Positions 28,831-42,594 of a stretch of 64,000 nt of DNA are shown here, piece after piece. The notes under the pieces are model-generated. The model worked only from the letters and a program-made list of their open reading frames with translations, was not told the DNA's origin and searched no databases. Position 1 is the stretch's first letter; each line of letters begins with the position of its first letter. The stretch is from Lanius collurio. Lineage: Eukaryota; Chordata; Aves; Passeriformes; Laniidae. The position numbers and the translations under genes are program-made. The stretch is taken from contig JACBWW010000002.1 of assembly GCA_020086605.1 (NCBI GenBank), positions 28,140,049 through 28,204,048 of the forward strand, given 5' to 3'.

Positions 28831-31800
28831 GGTGAGTATAGTGAGTGTCAACAGAGAGGGACAAGTGAAGCCTCAGCTGGAGATAGGGAGAAAACAAGAA
28901 AATGAGAAGAGGTGCCAACTCACTGCACTTGCACTTCCACCACAAAGACTCCTTGCTGCTTTGGGTGTCAGTCAGGGCTGGTCAGTGTTACTTAAGTCCA
29001 CACTGCAATGAGCAGTAGCAAGAATAACTACCAGAAAGCAAAGGCTGTCTGATAACTTTGTGCATCTTGGCTCTGAAGGAGGTGCTGGAGCTGCTTCCTC
29101 TATGCCCACTGGCTTCCACCCACTCCTGAGGATACAGCAGGTGTTGGATGAGGAGATAGATAACCAAGCAGGAACAAACCACATCAGCAGGCAGGAAGGT
29201 ATGTTTGCCTGGGGAGACCTTCAGCAATTAAAACTAGGTAAAACAAGCAAAACCCATAACAAACTAAAGTTTCCTCAGCCTAGGGGGTTTGACATCGTTC
29301 CTGTGTCCAGGCAGGGTGCCAAGCTGCCCCACAGACGTGCTTCCTGCATCTTCCCTGTCGCTTTCACTTCACCCACCCTCTCCATCCCTTTGAGGAAGAA
29401 GTAAAGCTGGAGCTGACTCCCTGTTTAACAAAGCCATCTTTACTGCATAAAGCAGTACATGCTCTGCAGGTGCACCTTATTCTTTCACTTGGCTGTTTTG
29501 GGGTAATAGTTCCTCTCCCCTTCAACTGCGCACACTTTTTTGGAGATACTATAGGTTGGTTCCTTGGTTTAAAGGGGATTGAAACCTACGTGGTGGGCCA
29601 GGGGTTTAAAAACTAGCCCTGTCAACGCTATTTATGTCAGTCATTGACTGCGTAATTATCTGACTTCATATGGATAAGAAGGTTTTAATTACTGACTGCT
29701 AATATTCACAAAAGGGATATTCTTTTTCCTTCTTAAAAATTCCCAAGAAAACCCATGGTTTCATTGTTAAAAACTCATTGCTGGGTTGGGGTTTTTTTTT
29801 GAGTTTTTGTTGTTTTTTTAAAGAGAAGAACCTGAAGTGAGAAATCTGTTTTCAAAACTTTTAAGGCAGTCACACTGAGGCTTTGAGGATGAACAGGTGG
29901 AGGTTCAGGTACAGGTGGGATTCAGAGGAAAAAATATGCATTTCATCACTATAAAAATATAAACAAACTCTGCCAAAAATCAAAGTACTGGGGGAAAGCA
30001 AGACTATCAAGCTGCATAACCTTATCCACTGCCATCTTCATACCTGATGTGCAGGATCTAAATCAGTGCTGAAAATATTGGTTACACTGCACATTTTCAG
30101 AAACTAATTTATTTGTTGGGGAGATTTTTCCTCCTTTTTGTCTTGCATGTTTACCACAGCTGCCACAGGGCTGTCCTTGCTCCATAGATGCAGCTGAGGA
30201 TGCGGAGGGATGGCTGAATGCTAGGCTGTTCTGAGTCCTGGGGATCCTGGAAATGGGCATATGCCTGATCAACTCACAGCCTCACCTGGGCCACCCTCAG
30301 GATGTGGGGCCAGTCACAGCCCCTGAGTACGGCAGTGTTCGTCAGCCCAAGTGGGACACACCTCTGGAGATTTACCATTTTCCTTCTTTGCTTACTCTCC
30401 TCAGTCTCTGGAGAGTAAGCAAGTTCTGGACTTAGGCACCTGGCTCCAGGACAGGTGGGGACATCTTCCCGGTCTCCTGTATGACCAGAGGACTCATGTC
30501 CATCAAGGCAGGTCTTAGCAAGAGGCTGTACTGTGGCCCAGAGCAAGGACAAAATGTTTGATTTTAGTACTTCATGACAATTTGTATTTTCATTATTTTC
30601 ATAATTAGATTGTATTTTCTTGCTAACAAAAATTATTTTCAGACTTTTTTCCCACTGGTTGGTCATATTTTGTCTCTAGCCATCATAAAATGCTAGAAGT
30701 ACCATGATGCAAAAGTGTCTTTTGTGTCAGTCCTTACTAGAGCCAGCTTTACAAGAAGTCACCAGCTTTTTCCAAGTGCAAAAGTCAAATTGACTGATTT
30801 TAACAAGAGGCCGAAAAAATATTGTGCATATCTCGAAAAAGTATTCCTTTCCCCAACCAAATGAACAAATATTTCTCAAGGCTGAGCAATAGTATTGTGC
30901 TTTCAAGATATTCTCTGCCAAGGATTTTGTTCTCCTCGTGATGGACAAAGACCCCTGGTAACTGGCCACAGCCAGAGCTTTCCCTCTTCAGTGAGAACAT
31001 AGGGCTACTAATAATTTCAGGGAAAGGAATGAACAAAGAGGCTCCATTGAAATCAGCTCTAAAGAAATACAGAATTTGTCTCTGTTTGTTTATTTAAAAA
31101 CATTAGATGCTGGAACATTGCTGCTTCTTTCTTCAAGACCTTACTTGGCCAGTGTGGATGATTGCACTCTCACCCTGTTACCTGCCAGCCCTCACTGGGG
31201 TGGGAGCCAGGAAGCAAGATCTGGAGAAACAATGATTCCTGTCCTGATGGGCAGAGCTCACATGGAGTGTGATAATTTGTTGATATGCTCCAAAAAAGTT
31301 GACACTCTCAGACAGCATCCTCTGTGTTCAGACTGGCTTTTGTAGGAATGGCAAGATGAGCTGTAAGAAAATGACCTGGAAGGTGTTCTGCTTCAACTGT
31401 TGTGCAAAGAGGAAGGGCGTGCTGGAAAGCATTAAATCTACATAACCTTCTGCCAGCTCACTGGCAAACCTGTGTGTTCTTCAGTGGCATGGGGGTTTCC
31501 CTGTAGGAACCTCAAGGAGAGAGATCCAGCTGTGCTAGGAGTTGGAACGTGGTCTAGGCTCTGCCCTCAGCAGACACCCTGTGGCATCCCCTACCTCGGT
31601 AAAGGAGGCTCAAGCTACCAGTGCTGTGCTCTGCAGAGCTGCTCGGGAGGTTCTCAGATCAGACAGCAATAAGCTCCACAGAAAAGCTTATAAATATATT
31701 AAATTTATGAACATTTACTGTACGCTGCACACTGAAATCTGCCAACACTAATCCAAAAGAATTACACATTTTAGACCTGAACATAACATACTGTATGCAG

Positions 31801-34065
31801 TAACTCACATCAGAGCAACCCATATGCTACTGTTAATGTGCCAACTGACACATGTTAAGCCACAAACATAAGAAAGGATTGGATTTCAACTGCATTTTTT
31901 GTATTTCAGTTATTCCTCTGGTCCATTATTTTTACTCACCATTATCTTCTCTCCTCTCTCCAGACAAACTGCTCTCCCTAATACATCTTCCACTGCCCTA
32001 CCAGATTTCCTGCTAGATAGAGACTGCCCTGGAGACAAAGGGGCTAACATAAGCACACAGGCCGGGAAGCACAGAAATAGCACCCCCCGCAATAATCTAG
32101 GTCACTTAATAGCCTACTTTCAGGGTTCTCGGTGAACCCTGTACCCACTGCTGCTAGGCAAAGAGAAACCCTGAGAAGAAGTGGGTGGATGAGTAGACAG
32201 CCAGCCATCCCAAGTGTCAGATCTGACTCCTCGGGAGAGATGCGTCGAGGATGCTCTGACAGAATGTGTCTGAGCTGGAGGCAAATGTTTCTGTATTACA
32301 TTCATGACACAAGAGTTCTGCCACCTTGCAATATGTGCGCGCTGTTGCTGCTTGATGGTAATAACTGGATTTTTCCAAGGAATTGGTGAAAGCACCCCAA
32401 TGCCATTACAGTGGTTAGGTCTCAAGATTTCTTGAGCTAGGATAATCCCCCAGAAACCAGTAAGTTTTACATAAGGCAAGTCAGGAGCAACTGCAGGAGT
32501 CTTGAAGCATAAATTCCATGTAGCAGGGAAGAGTCTGCTTCTCACCTTCCAGGTTTGTCAAGGTGTGATACCAGCAATCAGAATGTACGACAAAGGACCA
32601 AACTTCCACCAGCTTCAGTTCTCCTCCCCAGTGAGCCAAACCCATAGATTTGCATGGGGTTAGTACCAGAAATTGTGTGAAGGATGCAATTTCATTATGT
32701 AAGCAAGAGGGTTTAAAATAGGAAAACCAAAAAGAGGACAAGAGCACATGTCATCATGCAGATTTAAACCACAAACTTTCAGTTACCTTATCCGATAAAT
32801 ATTACTTAGGGAAGCAAATAATGTATTTTATTTAGGGCAGCTACTGAAGAGGATCTGACAGAGAATTAAGTGATAGATTCCGCAAGTATTTGGCAATGCA
32901 TCAATAACATACTGGAGAACTCAGACTCCTGAGTCTCTTCTTGATTAAAGGAAAGCAGCTGCTGGAGTCTCAGAACTTGAAAAAGTGGCTAAATGTGACA
33001 TGTGAGAAACCAGAATTTATCTCCCTGCTAGAGCTGACCTAGTGTGAATTGTGAAATGACGGAAAGAATAGCTGGCTTGTGTTTAAGGTGGGAGGTGAGA
33101 CCACACAGTAAAAATGTCTTCCAGTGCCTGGGTAGAGAGAGACCATGATGCACATAACCCCAGCCTTCACATCAACATATTCCTATGCATTATTTGGATC
33201 CTCTTTCTTTCTCTGTCCTTTCGGCCTGTGTGGGAAATGCAGTGTAACTCACAGCGGCATGTGCTGCGAAAGCTAATAATACCCTGGAGATGATGGAAAT
33301 AGCATCCTTGAGGTAAGAGCTTGCACTTTAATTTCAGCTCAGAGAAATCTTATGGGATTCCCTTATTCAGAGTTATATACCTCACTCTTTTCTAGAAACT
33401 TCAAAGTCTTTTATGTTAAAGAACCCTTTCATCATGTCCTCAGACTGGCTTAATTAAATTTAGGACACTACTGCATTTTTATAAAATAAGCAGAAAAGTG
33501 CCTGCCATTTAAGTACAGTCCTATATATAATTTTATTTTTAATATTACTCCAGCTTCTTTTATTTCAAAAATACATATAAGATTTGGATGTAAGTGACTG
33601 CAGAGCCTAAACTCAAAGAGATTAAGCATGTTGGTAGCCCTGCTAATGAAAGTCTGCAGGATCCAGGCATTTCAGTAAATTCTAAATATAAGACAGAGGG
33701 CCATCCATTAATACTAACTTAAATTTGATAAAAACAGCTCCTCAAAATCTCTTTCTGATCAGTAAAGAAGGAGGTATTCTCCTTAAGTCTCTTCATTCGA
33801 CCTGTGGTCCACATCCCTGCCCAACTTAGGGTCCAGGACAGGACATCCTATTTCCATTAGGGAAACGTGGCAGAGAATAGCTGCTGAGCAACATAGATCT
33901 TGCAGAAGCATTTGGAATAGGCTAACATGAATCCTCTCCACAGCGTGTTCAAAACAATGCCTGGTTTTTATGCCTAAAGTATGTGTCTGAGGAGGTGTGA
34001 CAGGAGTCACCACACGCAGTAAATATTTGTAGTTCAGTAGTGCAAGTTCAGTAGTTGACAGAGAG
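28831..34065. other. Gene-free intergenic DNA
   Basis: ORFs of up to 141 codons (for example 32120-32545 minus and 30274-30666 minus) have no recognisable domain, signal peptide or repeat structure and are treated as chance. No RNA gene was recognised. Confidence 0.55.
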
Positions 34066-34068
34066 TGT

Positions 34069-34345
34069 GATGGACATGAGAAGACCCATGCTGTGTCATA
34101 TCAAGTGCCCATCTCAATAAATATTCTGCACTGTCCAGAGACCAAAATTTGTTGTGGTAAGACTGTAAGAGCAAGAGAAGCAGGTAGTGAAACACCTCCC
34201 TGTAACAGTCACCCAGTGTCCAGCAATTTGCAACTTAGTGATCTTCTGAGCCAAAGGTGGTATCTTGGAGACCTCAGTGGATTTTTTCCTCAATGATTTT
34301 GTCCAGTTTCTTCTTAAGCCTACATAAACTTTCTGGTTCCTATGG
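34069..34345 (-). mobile_element. Ancient CR1-type LINE 3' end
   Basis: On the minus strand the sequence runs 'gcttaagaagaaactggac', 'aaatcattgaggaaaaa', 'ccactgaggtc', then ends 'gggtcttctcatgtcc'. This matches the wording and order of old amniote CR1 3' ends that finish in a TTCTTATGTTC-like tail. It is highly diverged and non-coding. The 5' limit is uncertain and may extend towards 34670. Confidence 0.6.
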
Positions 34346-35229
34346 CATACCATCTCTAGCTAAACAGCATGCTATGTGTCAAGGTGGACAATCATCTTTC
34401 ATGTATATTTGACCTGCCATGTAACTGTGTAGTCTTATTTCAAAAGAGCCAATAAACAGTCCATCCATATTCATCCTGTGTACATCATTCTTTTTTTTTC
34501 TTTGACTCCTGTAATCTCCTTTTCCAGACAGAAGAGTCCTATTTGTCATTCCTGATATGATGTGCATAAATCTACAAGTTAGATGAAAGTTAAATATTTT
34601 TTGTTCAAGAAATGCTAGAGTGGGTAGATGAACAGAAATGCTTAAGCACAAGTAGGAGCACACAGGGAACAAGGAAAATTATTAGGCATTGGCAAATCTG
34701 TTACTTGTAGCCTGTGGATCTTCCAGGGTAAGGCATTGCTCCTGCCTAAGTCCCTCAGGTAATTCTCTTGGTCTGCTGACATCCTTCCAGTATTTACTGT
34801 AAAAGGTAAACCTCATGTTTTCCACTCACCCTGTTTTCCATCAGAGCTGTAGAAAACCTGGTGAGAAGAGACATCCTTCATGCTCCAGTAGCTGTAATGG
34901 GAAACTCTTGCTTCTCCTAAACCATGGCTTCTTCCCGGCATCTTCTGTATGGGACACAGACTGAGAAATTTCTTGCAGATCACCCTGCCCCTCCCAAAGG
35001 CTTTAATTGATCAGGGAAGAACTCTTGCTCTTACAGAAAATTATGATTAAGGCAGTGAATGTGAGTATAGTGCCTTTGAGTTCACACATACGTGCTGGTC
35101 TTACGGCGCTGCTTCCACCTGCAAGGAAGGCTGGAGGAGACAGGCATACCAGGGCACTGCTGGCATGTCTGTTTGCTTGGTTATTACTTTCAGGGAAGGT
35201 ACAGCTGGTTGGGAGGCAAGATCTTTATG

Positions 35230-35425
35230 ACAGAATCACAGAATCACTGAGATTGGAAAAAGACCCTAAGATCAATGAGACCAGTTATTAACCCTGCACT
35301 GCCAGCTTCACCACTAAACCGTGTCCCTAAGTGCCACAGCTACAAATCTTTTAAATACCTCCAGGGATGGGGATCCAACCACTTCCCTGAGCAGCCCCTT
35401 CCAATGGATGATAACCCTGGATGGC
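35230..35425 (-). mobile_element. CR1 LINE 3' fragment (avian type)
   Basis: The plus strand begins 'cagaatcacagaatcac', the reverse complement of the CR1 ATTCTGTG-type terminal repeat. It continues with 'gattggaaaaagaccc', 'aagtgccacagctac', 'aaatacctccagggatgg' and 'cacttccctgagcagcccc', all standard avian CR1 3'-end wording. It is on the minus strand and 5'-truncated. The open frame crossing it is part of the element and not a gene. Confidence 0.93.
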
Positions 35426-35539
35426 TCCTCCTGAAAGTGATTTTGGCTGGACAGTATCACGTTCATTGCATGTGTGAGTGTTATGATCATGACACCTCGA
35501 ACCACATCCTATCATACAGCTTTTTCAACTTGCACTAAA

Positions 35540-36010
35540 ATTAGTAAAGAGAGCAGCATAATGACTGAATTTAATGCTTTGTCTTTAAAGTGGCTTTAAA
35601 GCTTAATGCTGCCTTATTACACCTGGGGGCATTACAGGTGGAGTAGGAACTAGCATACTGAAGTGCTAGTGTTTCTTTAAAAATAGATTGCATTCCCAGT
35701 GACCTTTCACTGCCATGTGTTATCTGGAACTGAAGTTGAATAAGCAAGTCAGAGATTTCATTTCCATGGTTTGAAGCAGTAGAACTGAGATGTTCGTTCT
35801 TGTCCTTCCCCCATTCAAGTACGAATGCAGTCTTTGCAAAGCACTGCTTTCATTTAGCTATACTCAGTTGGTACTTGTTGCCAAATGGAATGTGGATGTG
35901 CCTCAGAGAAGATCACTCTTCACTAATGAAATGGCAATTAGTTTATGCAACTTATTAGCATTAGTATTTATTTTACTTTACAATATTACCTAAAAGCATC
36001 TCCGAGATAT
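35540..36010. other. Repeat-free intergenic DNA between a CR1 and a candidate enhancer
   Basis: It contains close opposed CACCTG/CAGGTG sites (TTACACCTG near 35618 and ACAGGTG near 35635), matching E-box/ZEB or T-box-like motifs. No gene was seen. Confidence 0.3.
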
Positions 36011-36049
36011 TTAAACTGCAGCATTATCTGTTCAATGCTGTCTTTTAAA

Positions 36050-36310
36050 TAAATAGTCCTACTAAATGTAAAAGGCTGGCATTTGTACTGCGTGCACCTA
36101 TGTTATCATCGTCGCAAAGCAGATGCAGAATGTAAGGCGACTTGAACAATCAGCACTGTAATTTGCACAGTAACATTGTTTTAGATCTAATTAGTGCTTA
36201 TGCAGATCCCTTACAAAAATGTGAAAACCGCACCAGGATGTAATTGTTAATGAATTTAGTGCAAAGCACATCTGCATAAATTCCATTTCAGCAAGAAAAA
36301 AACCCAACCT
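36050..36310. promoter_or_regulatory. Strongest candidate developmental enhancer in the desert
   Basis: About 260 repeat-free bases with dense factor sites: CAGATG (36120-36125), CATCTG (36269-36274), TAATTAG (36188-36194) and CATTGTT, a SOX-type site (36174-36180). There are also TTAATGAATT and a TTATGCAGAT POU-like site. CpGs are retained in an AT-rich setting (around 36110-36115 and 36138), which suggests constraint. No ORF of note. The bHLH/SOX/homeobox mix fits a forebrain enhancer of ZBTB18. This is inference; no alignment was possible. Confidence 0.35.
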
Positions 36311-39300
36311 CTAAGTTCAACTGCTATTTGCTCAAGAGCCAAAACACTGTGAATTGTGCCCACTATGTTTTAGCCTTGCTCTGCTGGCTTTGATATTTCA
36401 AATAAATACTACGAAGTTAAAGCCTCCAGCTGCAGACCAACCCATCTGTAGATGTTTGTTATATTTGGCAGTATTCAAAGATGATTTGCCTTCCTGCTGA
36501 AAAATAAAATAAAAAAAAGAGGTTCTCTCAGCAAAAAACCAAAATTGAAATACTTATCAGCCAAAAACTAAAGTTTAAAAATATTCTGTGTGGGTCAAGT
36601 GACAGAACTTTTGGAACAGCAGGCATGCATGTATACTTGCCTATAGTCTGAACTCTGTACCTTACTCCATGTGTATGCATAAGCCCATCTGTAGTAACTT
36701 CTCTCTGAACTGCAGAACATATCCGTGACTAACAAGGAGTGCCACTAATGGATGCAGGTAACTGATCTTAAACTTCATGCAACAGCTACCTTAGAAACTG
36801 CTCATCTGCCCTTCAAGAATACCATTGAGACCTATTCCACCACCTTTGTTTCTTCAGAGATTCTTACTGGGGTTTAGGCAGGGCTCTAGAGTTGGTCTTC
36901 CAACAAAGAACTGGGCTCATGGGTTTTTTGTACCAGCATCAGAAATCTCACTCAAGAATTTGAAGTTTGTCGGGAGTGAGTTTCAAGACAAGAATATTTT
37001 TTGCTGAGTCTTGGCTTTATGTGTGGCCTTTATATGCAAATATAACTCAAGGTGGACCTCGCAGGTACCAAGCCTTCAGTGAGCCCATGCATGGGCTTCT
37101 TTATGGAAGCCTTAGACTTAGGGTTTTTCTTCCCAAATAGGGCAAGGATGATTTTTACAAGACCACGATTGTTCTGAAAGGCATCAGCCCATAATAAGGT
37201 TAGGGGAACATCAGAGCAGGAGTCAGGAACACCCAAAACAACAACCCTGCCTGTCTTCCTACCATGGTCTACCAAAAAAATAATCTTCTCACAAGCTGAG
37301 GTCGCTCAGAACAAGTGAGTGACCCAAAATCAGAAGTTACAGCGTGTGATATTGGAGAGGTCTTACACACCAGCACATTGATTACCCATAGACACAACAG
37401 ACACATGCTTGAAAAAAGGTTATCAGTCTTGTTCTTTTTTTTTTTTTTTAATTTATGGTGGTTTTTACCCCAAATATGGCACTCACAGTTAGGCTCAGAC
37501 TCTTTCCCCTTTGTTATCATTATCTGAAACACTTTTCACCTCTGTACTTCTTTTTAAATAAGTATAATTTTAGTTTTGCATCCACGAAGTTTGGCTGTGC
37601 CTTTTGTCTAAGAAATCAGAATGGATTCATGAAAGAGGTGACAGAGCAATTCAGAGAGCTGTCTCTTACTTCAGGCCCTGTCAGAAATTTCCTATGGCTG
37701 ATTAAACCCGGCAACCATTTTAACCTTCCACACTTAATTCTCCACTTCTGAATAGGAGAAACGATAGCACTAGTTATGTCATTGAGGCACTCATGATGAA
37801 TGACTATGTTAAAAGATGCTGAGTCATTCAGATATCATCTGATGTACCTACATAAAACTCTTACTGTAATCGAGATTCTTGCATTAAAATGGACAGCTTC
37901 ACAAGCTAATGGTGAATCTAGTGAAAACCTTCATGAGATTGCTATCCATAAATTTGTTAAAAGGAGGTTAGTAAAATACACCCTGGCCAGAAGGTTTCAG
38001 GTTTCCCTTGGCCAGCAAGAACACGTGCTCAGTGCCTGAGGCCCATAGCCTTTTAAATGTCAGATGATCCCATGCCAGAGACAGCTGCTGTGTCAGCCCA
38101 TAGAGCCCCAACCAGTGCTCCCAGGCTGCTGGCAGTGGGTGTTTGTGCTCCAGCCTTGACAGCCCGAGGGGGTAACAGGAGAGGAACAGGAGAGAACCAT
38201 AGCAGATCTACATGAGATGGAATTAGAGGGGGACACTTGCAGAGAGCGAGACCCCAACAGTACAGTGGCTTGATTGCATTTCTCCATAAAGGTATGCACC
38301 ACTTCATAAAGAAAACTCCTGTCTGAGCTCTGCACAAAGAACTCAGAGAGAAACTCTCCTGATGTATGTTTTTCAGTTTGAACCAACAAACAACCATTTA
38401 AACCATGCTTTTCATCTCTCTCTCTTTTTCCCTATTCTCTAGTAGAACTTAACATTTCTGTGACTGACATATCCCTTTCTATCACAAAGTTACTACTGAG
38501 GTTTTCAGAATTACAAGTTAGGTGACACTGGTTTGTTTTGGGCTTCTTTTTGACATGATATTCACAAATGTGGAGGACTTAGGGGACTGAAAGAAAGAGA
38601 AAGACTGGTAGACAGTAGAACATGATTGATGGCAGAATTGGAGATGAGGATGTTGAACAGAAGGAGGTGAGAGGGAGGTGTGGAGGACAGAGAGAAGTAG
38701 GTGTCATTAAAAGGAAATGAGAAGACAAAGAACAGAGTAGATTCATGTGAACTGCACAGTAAGCTTCCTTTCCAAGAGCTCAAATCTCAGCAGTTATTTT
38801 AGTTTTCTGTTTTGTGAGGAAAACTGACACTACACAAAGATGAGGGGACAGAAATTAATGGAATGCAGCTGCTTTGTACCCACTTATGGTGGCAGTGAGT
38901 TTGGGGCATTAAGAAACACTTTCCATTCAGAAGGTGGAAGGACAAATTTTGTAGGCACCCAATATAAACTTTCTCTCATGGCTGATAAAATTAATATCTT
39001 CTATTTTTTTTTAATATATCTTCAAGTACTTCACAGTTTCCAGCATCCAAAGCCTTTTTTTACATGCTGAGAAACAAGAAGGTACATGAGCTAGCTGGAG
39101 TAATGGCAGTCAGCAATGGAGCCAGTTTCTCTTCTGCTGACCTGCTTCCCCATCACTGGCCTGACATTTGGACATGCCTCCAGAGAGAGATTTTCCCACT
39201 TAAGTTGCAATTTATGCTTCTGTCATTTGTTTGTTGGTTGGTTGGTTTGGTTTGGGTGGTTTTATTTGTTCACTTTGGATTTTTTTTTTGCTTATGTTTC

Positions 39301-42300
39301 AGGCATTTCTCTGTGATCTTCATCTGTTGATGGAGATGATCATGTGTATCTGCTTATTGTGAGAACTAGTCCTCCAAGCAGTTGCTCATGGAACTTGAGC
39401 AGCCATGGGAATTGCAGCTTTCTGCTGGCCTTGGACCTAGGAGAAGCCAAAATGGGAATCCTGAGTAATCTCAGGAGAGTGAAAGTGTCTCCTCCATCAG
39501 CACATTGGCTGAAACCTGGCATATGGGCAGAAAGCAGACTTTTTTTTCCTTGCTCTGTGAGCCCTTTCCATGTAAACTGTGCAGAATAGAAAATTCAGCT
39601 GTTCCCTTTTCCCACAGGTTAGCATGGATAATAAAGACACTTCACTCTTTGCTTACAGATATTTTTCTAAACTATTTTGATCCTTGAAACATTTATACTA
39701 ACAAAGAAATTCCACTGCCTCCTTGTCTCTCTTCCTCCCACCCCCATCCCAATAACTTGCTCTGTCTTGTAACTCTGACTTGATTTTTGGCATATATTTG
39801 CATACATTAGAAACGGAGAGAGGATTAAAGTTTAAGAGGAAATTGTGGCTAGTGTGAAAGGGGAACAAAAGGACATCTGTGAAGTAGCCCACAACTGGCA
39901 AGGAAAGCTATTCCACCTCCAGCACCAGCTGCAGGGGAAGTGGTGCCCACTGCCCCAACAAGACTTTCTTTGTTTCACTGCAAAAACTGGGAGTGGTGGC
40001 TTTTAAAGTGACACAATTTGAGGTGAGGAGCTTCCCTTTTTCCTGATCTATTCTGATATTGTATGGCAACAGATGTTTTCTAAGCAAGTAATTTCTCCCA
40101 AGATTACCCTAAAAAAATCTTCCAAATCCAGAGGGAGTACAGATTTATGGTGCTGGGTCTCTCTGCACCCACAGGCAGGCATGCAGGAGTTGCTGCTGTA
40201 AATTTCTCCTGGGCTCAGTAGCCCTCCCAAACCTGCCATTTCCTCCCAAGGCAGAGGAGGACATTTTCCGGCACTGCTTGGTCCCGCAGCAGCAGAAGGA
40301 GCTGGGTACTGTGTGGAGGATGTGGCAGATGGGGGAAGGTGATGAGGGACAGGAAGCAAGCTGGAGCTGAAGGGAAAGCTTGAGAGTAAAAGAAGAGGAT
40401 GACAAAAAGATGCAAACAGGAAGAAGAAATTGTGCAAAACTGGCTTTCAGTGAGGTAAGACGGAATTGAGCTTGTTCTGAGGAGGAAAGTCAGAGAGGAA
40501 AGAAGTGGGGAAACACAGGAACATGAACCTTATCCCACCCAGTTGAGGAAGACACTTTTCACTTTTGAAATGGTGGAAGCACTCTGGATCCATTATAAAG
40601 GTCCTTTTAATACTCAGTGAAATCAATACTCCAAAACCTTGCTTACCTCCTACTTGCAGATCCTCTGTAGCATGTTCATCCTCTTGCTGGAGACACTACA
40701 GAGAGCAGTGTTCCAAGGCAGACTGATCAAACCTCTCTCCCTAACATTTGCTTTTCTCAAGAGTTTAAAGTGCTGCAACCACTCCTCCATTAATATTCCC
40801 TGAAAATATGGTTTTGTGTTGTGAATCTGCAAGGTGTGAGATGTGAAGCTTATGTGTTTCCTTCCTGGGTGTAGGAACTTGGACTGCTTGGCTCCATTCC
40901 CCCCTCTGCCTCAGCCACTTTGCTGTTCCCTTCTCCCCTGGCTACATTCCTACTTGGAGGCCACTGTAGACTGTGAGATCGAAATGAGTCCTGGGGTTTT
41001 TCCCCATGTGAGATTAATGTTCACATAGTGGTGACAACCTCCCTATGTGTGCCTAGCCCACACATTTTGTATGCTGCGATGAGTGTCTTCCAGACAGACT
41101 CATCCACACTACTTTTACCAGGCTGGCAGAGTCCTCCCAGCCTTCCACCATCATTAGACTTTAATTAAAAAATAAAAAGTAGCTCAAACCACCGGCTTTA
41201 AATTACTTTAATGGAAAAACTAATCAGCCAACCCCCCCAAAAACCTGCAGGGGCTTTCATTGGGACATATGCGACTAAAAATCTCTGGAAATTCTCATGT
41301 GTGATTTGATTTTTTGTAAATCACTTGGTAACTGCCAGGTCCCTTCTTTCCTTGTGTGCACTTGGAAGAGGAGAAGAGGAGGAGATCTAAGCTTACAGTA
41401 TGCCCAGGAGTGGCAGAGATGAGTTTTTTCAAAGGCTTCAGGTTTTTTGCTACTTAGTTTTTCAATTTGTTCCATTTAAAGAGGGTGGGCTTTTTTCATA
41501 AAAATGTGAATTATAGTTGGAGGTACTGTCTAATACAAGTACTAACTGCTCAGCTCAAGGTCATGTTTTTAGGTGACATGTAGTAAGGAGACATGGGGAG
41601 GGTTTAGAAAAAATACTACTTTTGCACATAATTTTGAAGGAAAATTATTTTAATTCTTGAAATTGGAAGTTAATTTTTGCAGTTGTTGGCAACCCATCTT
41701 TAAGCAGATACACTCCTAGTTGGGAAAGTCCTGATTCCAAGTCTGTGAGGGGAGCATGAAGTGCTGGGTGCCCCTGAGAGGTTTACATTTCTCCCTATCA
41801 TTGTCCTCATAAGCTGTTACATGGAATCTTCTGATGAATCCTGACAAATAGATAGATATAAAAAAACTCTTCTATTCATCCATACTGGTAAAGCCTACCT
41901 GATAAGATTAAAAAAAAAAAAAATCATATTGTTAGTAGTCTGAAAAATAACTTAGAATATGAAAGAAGAGATCATCTTTTTCCCTACCTCTCACTAGATG
42001 GAATAAGCTGACTTTCTATTTTGACCTCTTCTGACTCCCATGTCTTTGTGGATACCACCAATCAGGCAGACCAAATCTCCTTGCTTGTCCCTGTGTTGGC
42101 TTCCAGACACTGTGGAACAGGCTGTGCGTATTTCACAGTGAGAATTGGGCATCACATGTAGAGTTCGAGGGTTAGTGGAAGTATGGCTGGTGCACAAAAG
42201 GGAAAGCCACCTGGGTTCATGAAAGCTGTCACTCTTCAGAACTTGATCCTACAAAAAACAGGAAAAAATATGTTCATTGCTAAAATGGTAGCACAACTAT

Positions 42301-42513
42301 ATCAGCAAAAGAAACAGAACACAAGTACAGGAGGGTGCCATTTTTTCTTTGCAGTTTCAAGGCAAAGCTATCCTAAAAGATGGTGTGGAGAGCAGCCAAA
42401 TAGTGCTGAACCGAGGGACTCATTCTGAAATTCTGAGTGCAGAGAAAGTGTGAGAGAAGGTTCATCTCGGATTGACTGGACCTGACTCACAGAAGAACTG
42501 ATTGACTTGTAAC
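36311..42513. other. Gene-free intergenic DNA
   Basis: No recognisable gene. A 129-codon minus frame (40048-40437) is low-complexity, rich in Phe, Ser and Pro, and looks accidental. Purine-rich DNA occurs at 38580-38740 and a T-run at 37435-37449. Confidence 0.55.
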
Positions 42514-42594
42514 AGACTGGACTGGACTGGACTGGACTAGAATAGAATAGAATAGAATAGAATAGAATAGAATAGAATAGAATAGAATAGAATA
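42514..42594. repeat. Compound pentanucleotide satellite (ACTGG)n-(AATAG)n
   Basis: About five ACTGG-type units (42514-42538) run straight into about eleven AATAG units (42539-42594). The second array abuts CR1 sequence and is the expanded 3' tail of that element. Confidence 0.95.

Noticed and set aside
30274..30666. 130-codon minus-strand frame
   Set aside because: No domain, no splice or promoter context, ordinary composition.
32120..32545. 141-codon minus-strand frame
   Set aside because: No recognisable similarity and overlapping plus-strand frames; length is within what chance gives in 64 kb.
40048..40437. 129-codon minus-strand frame
   Set aside because: Low-complexity Phe/Ser/Pro sequence from a purine-rich plus strand, with no domain or gene signals.
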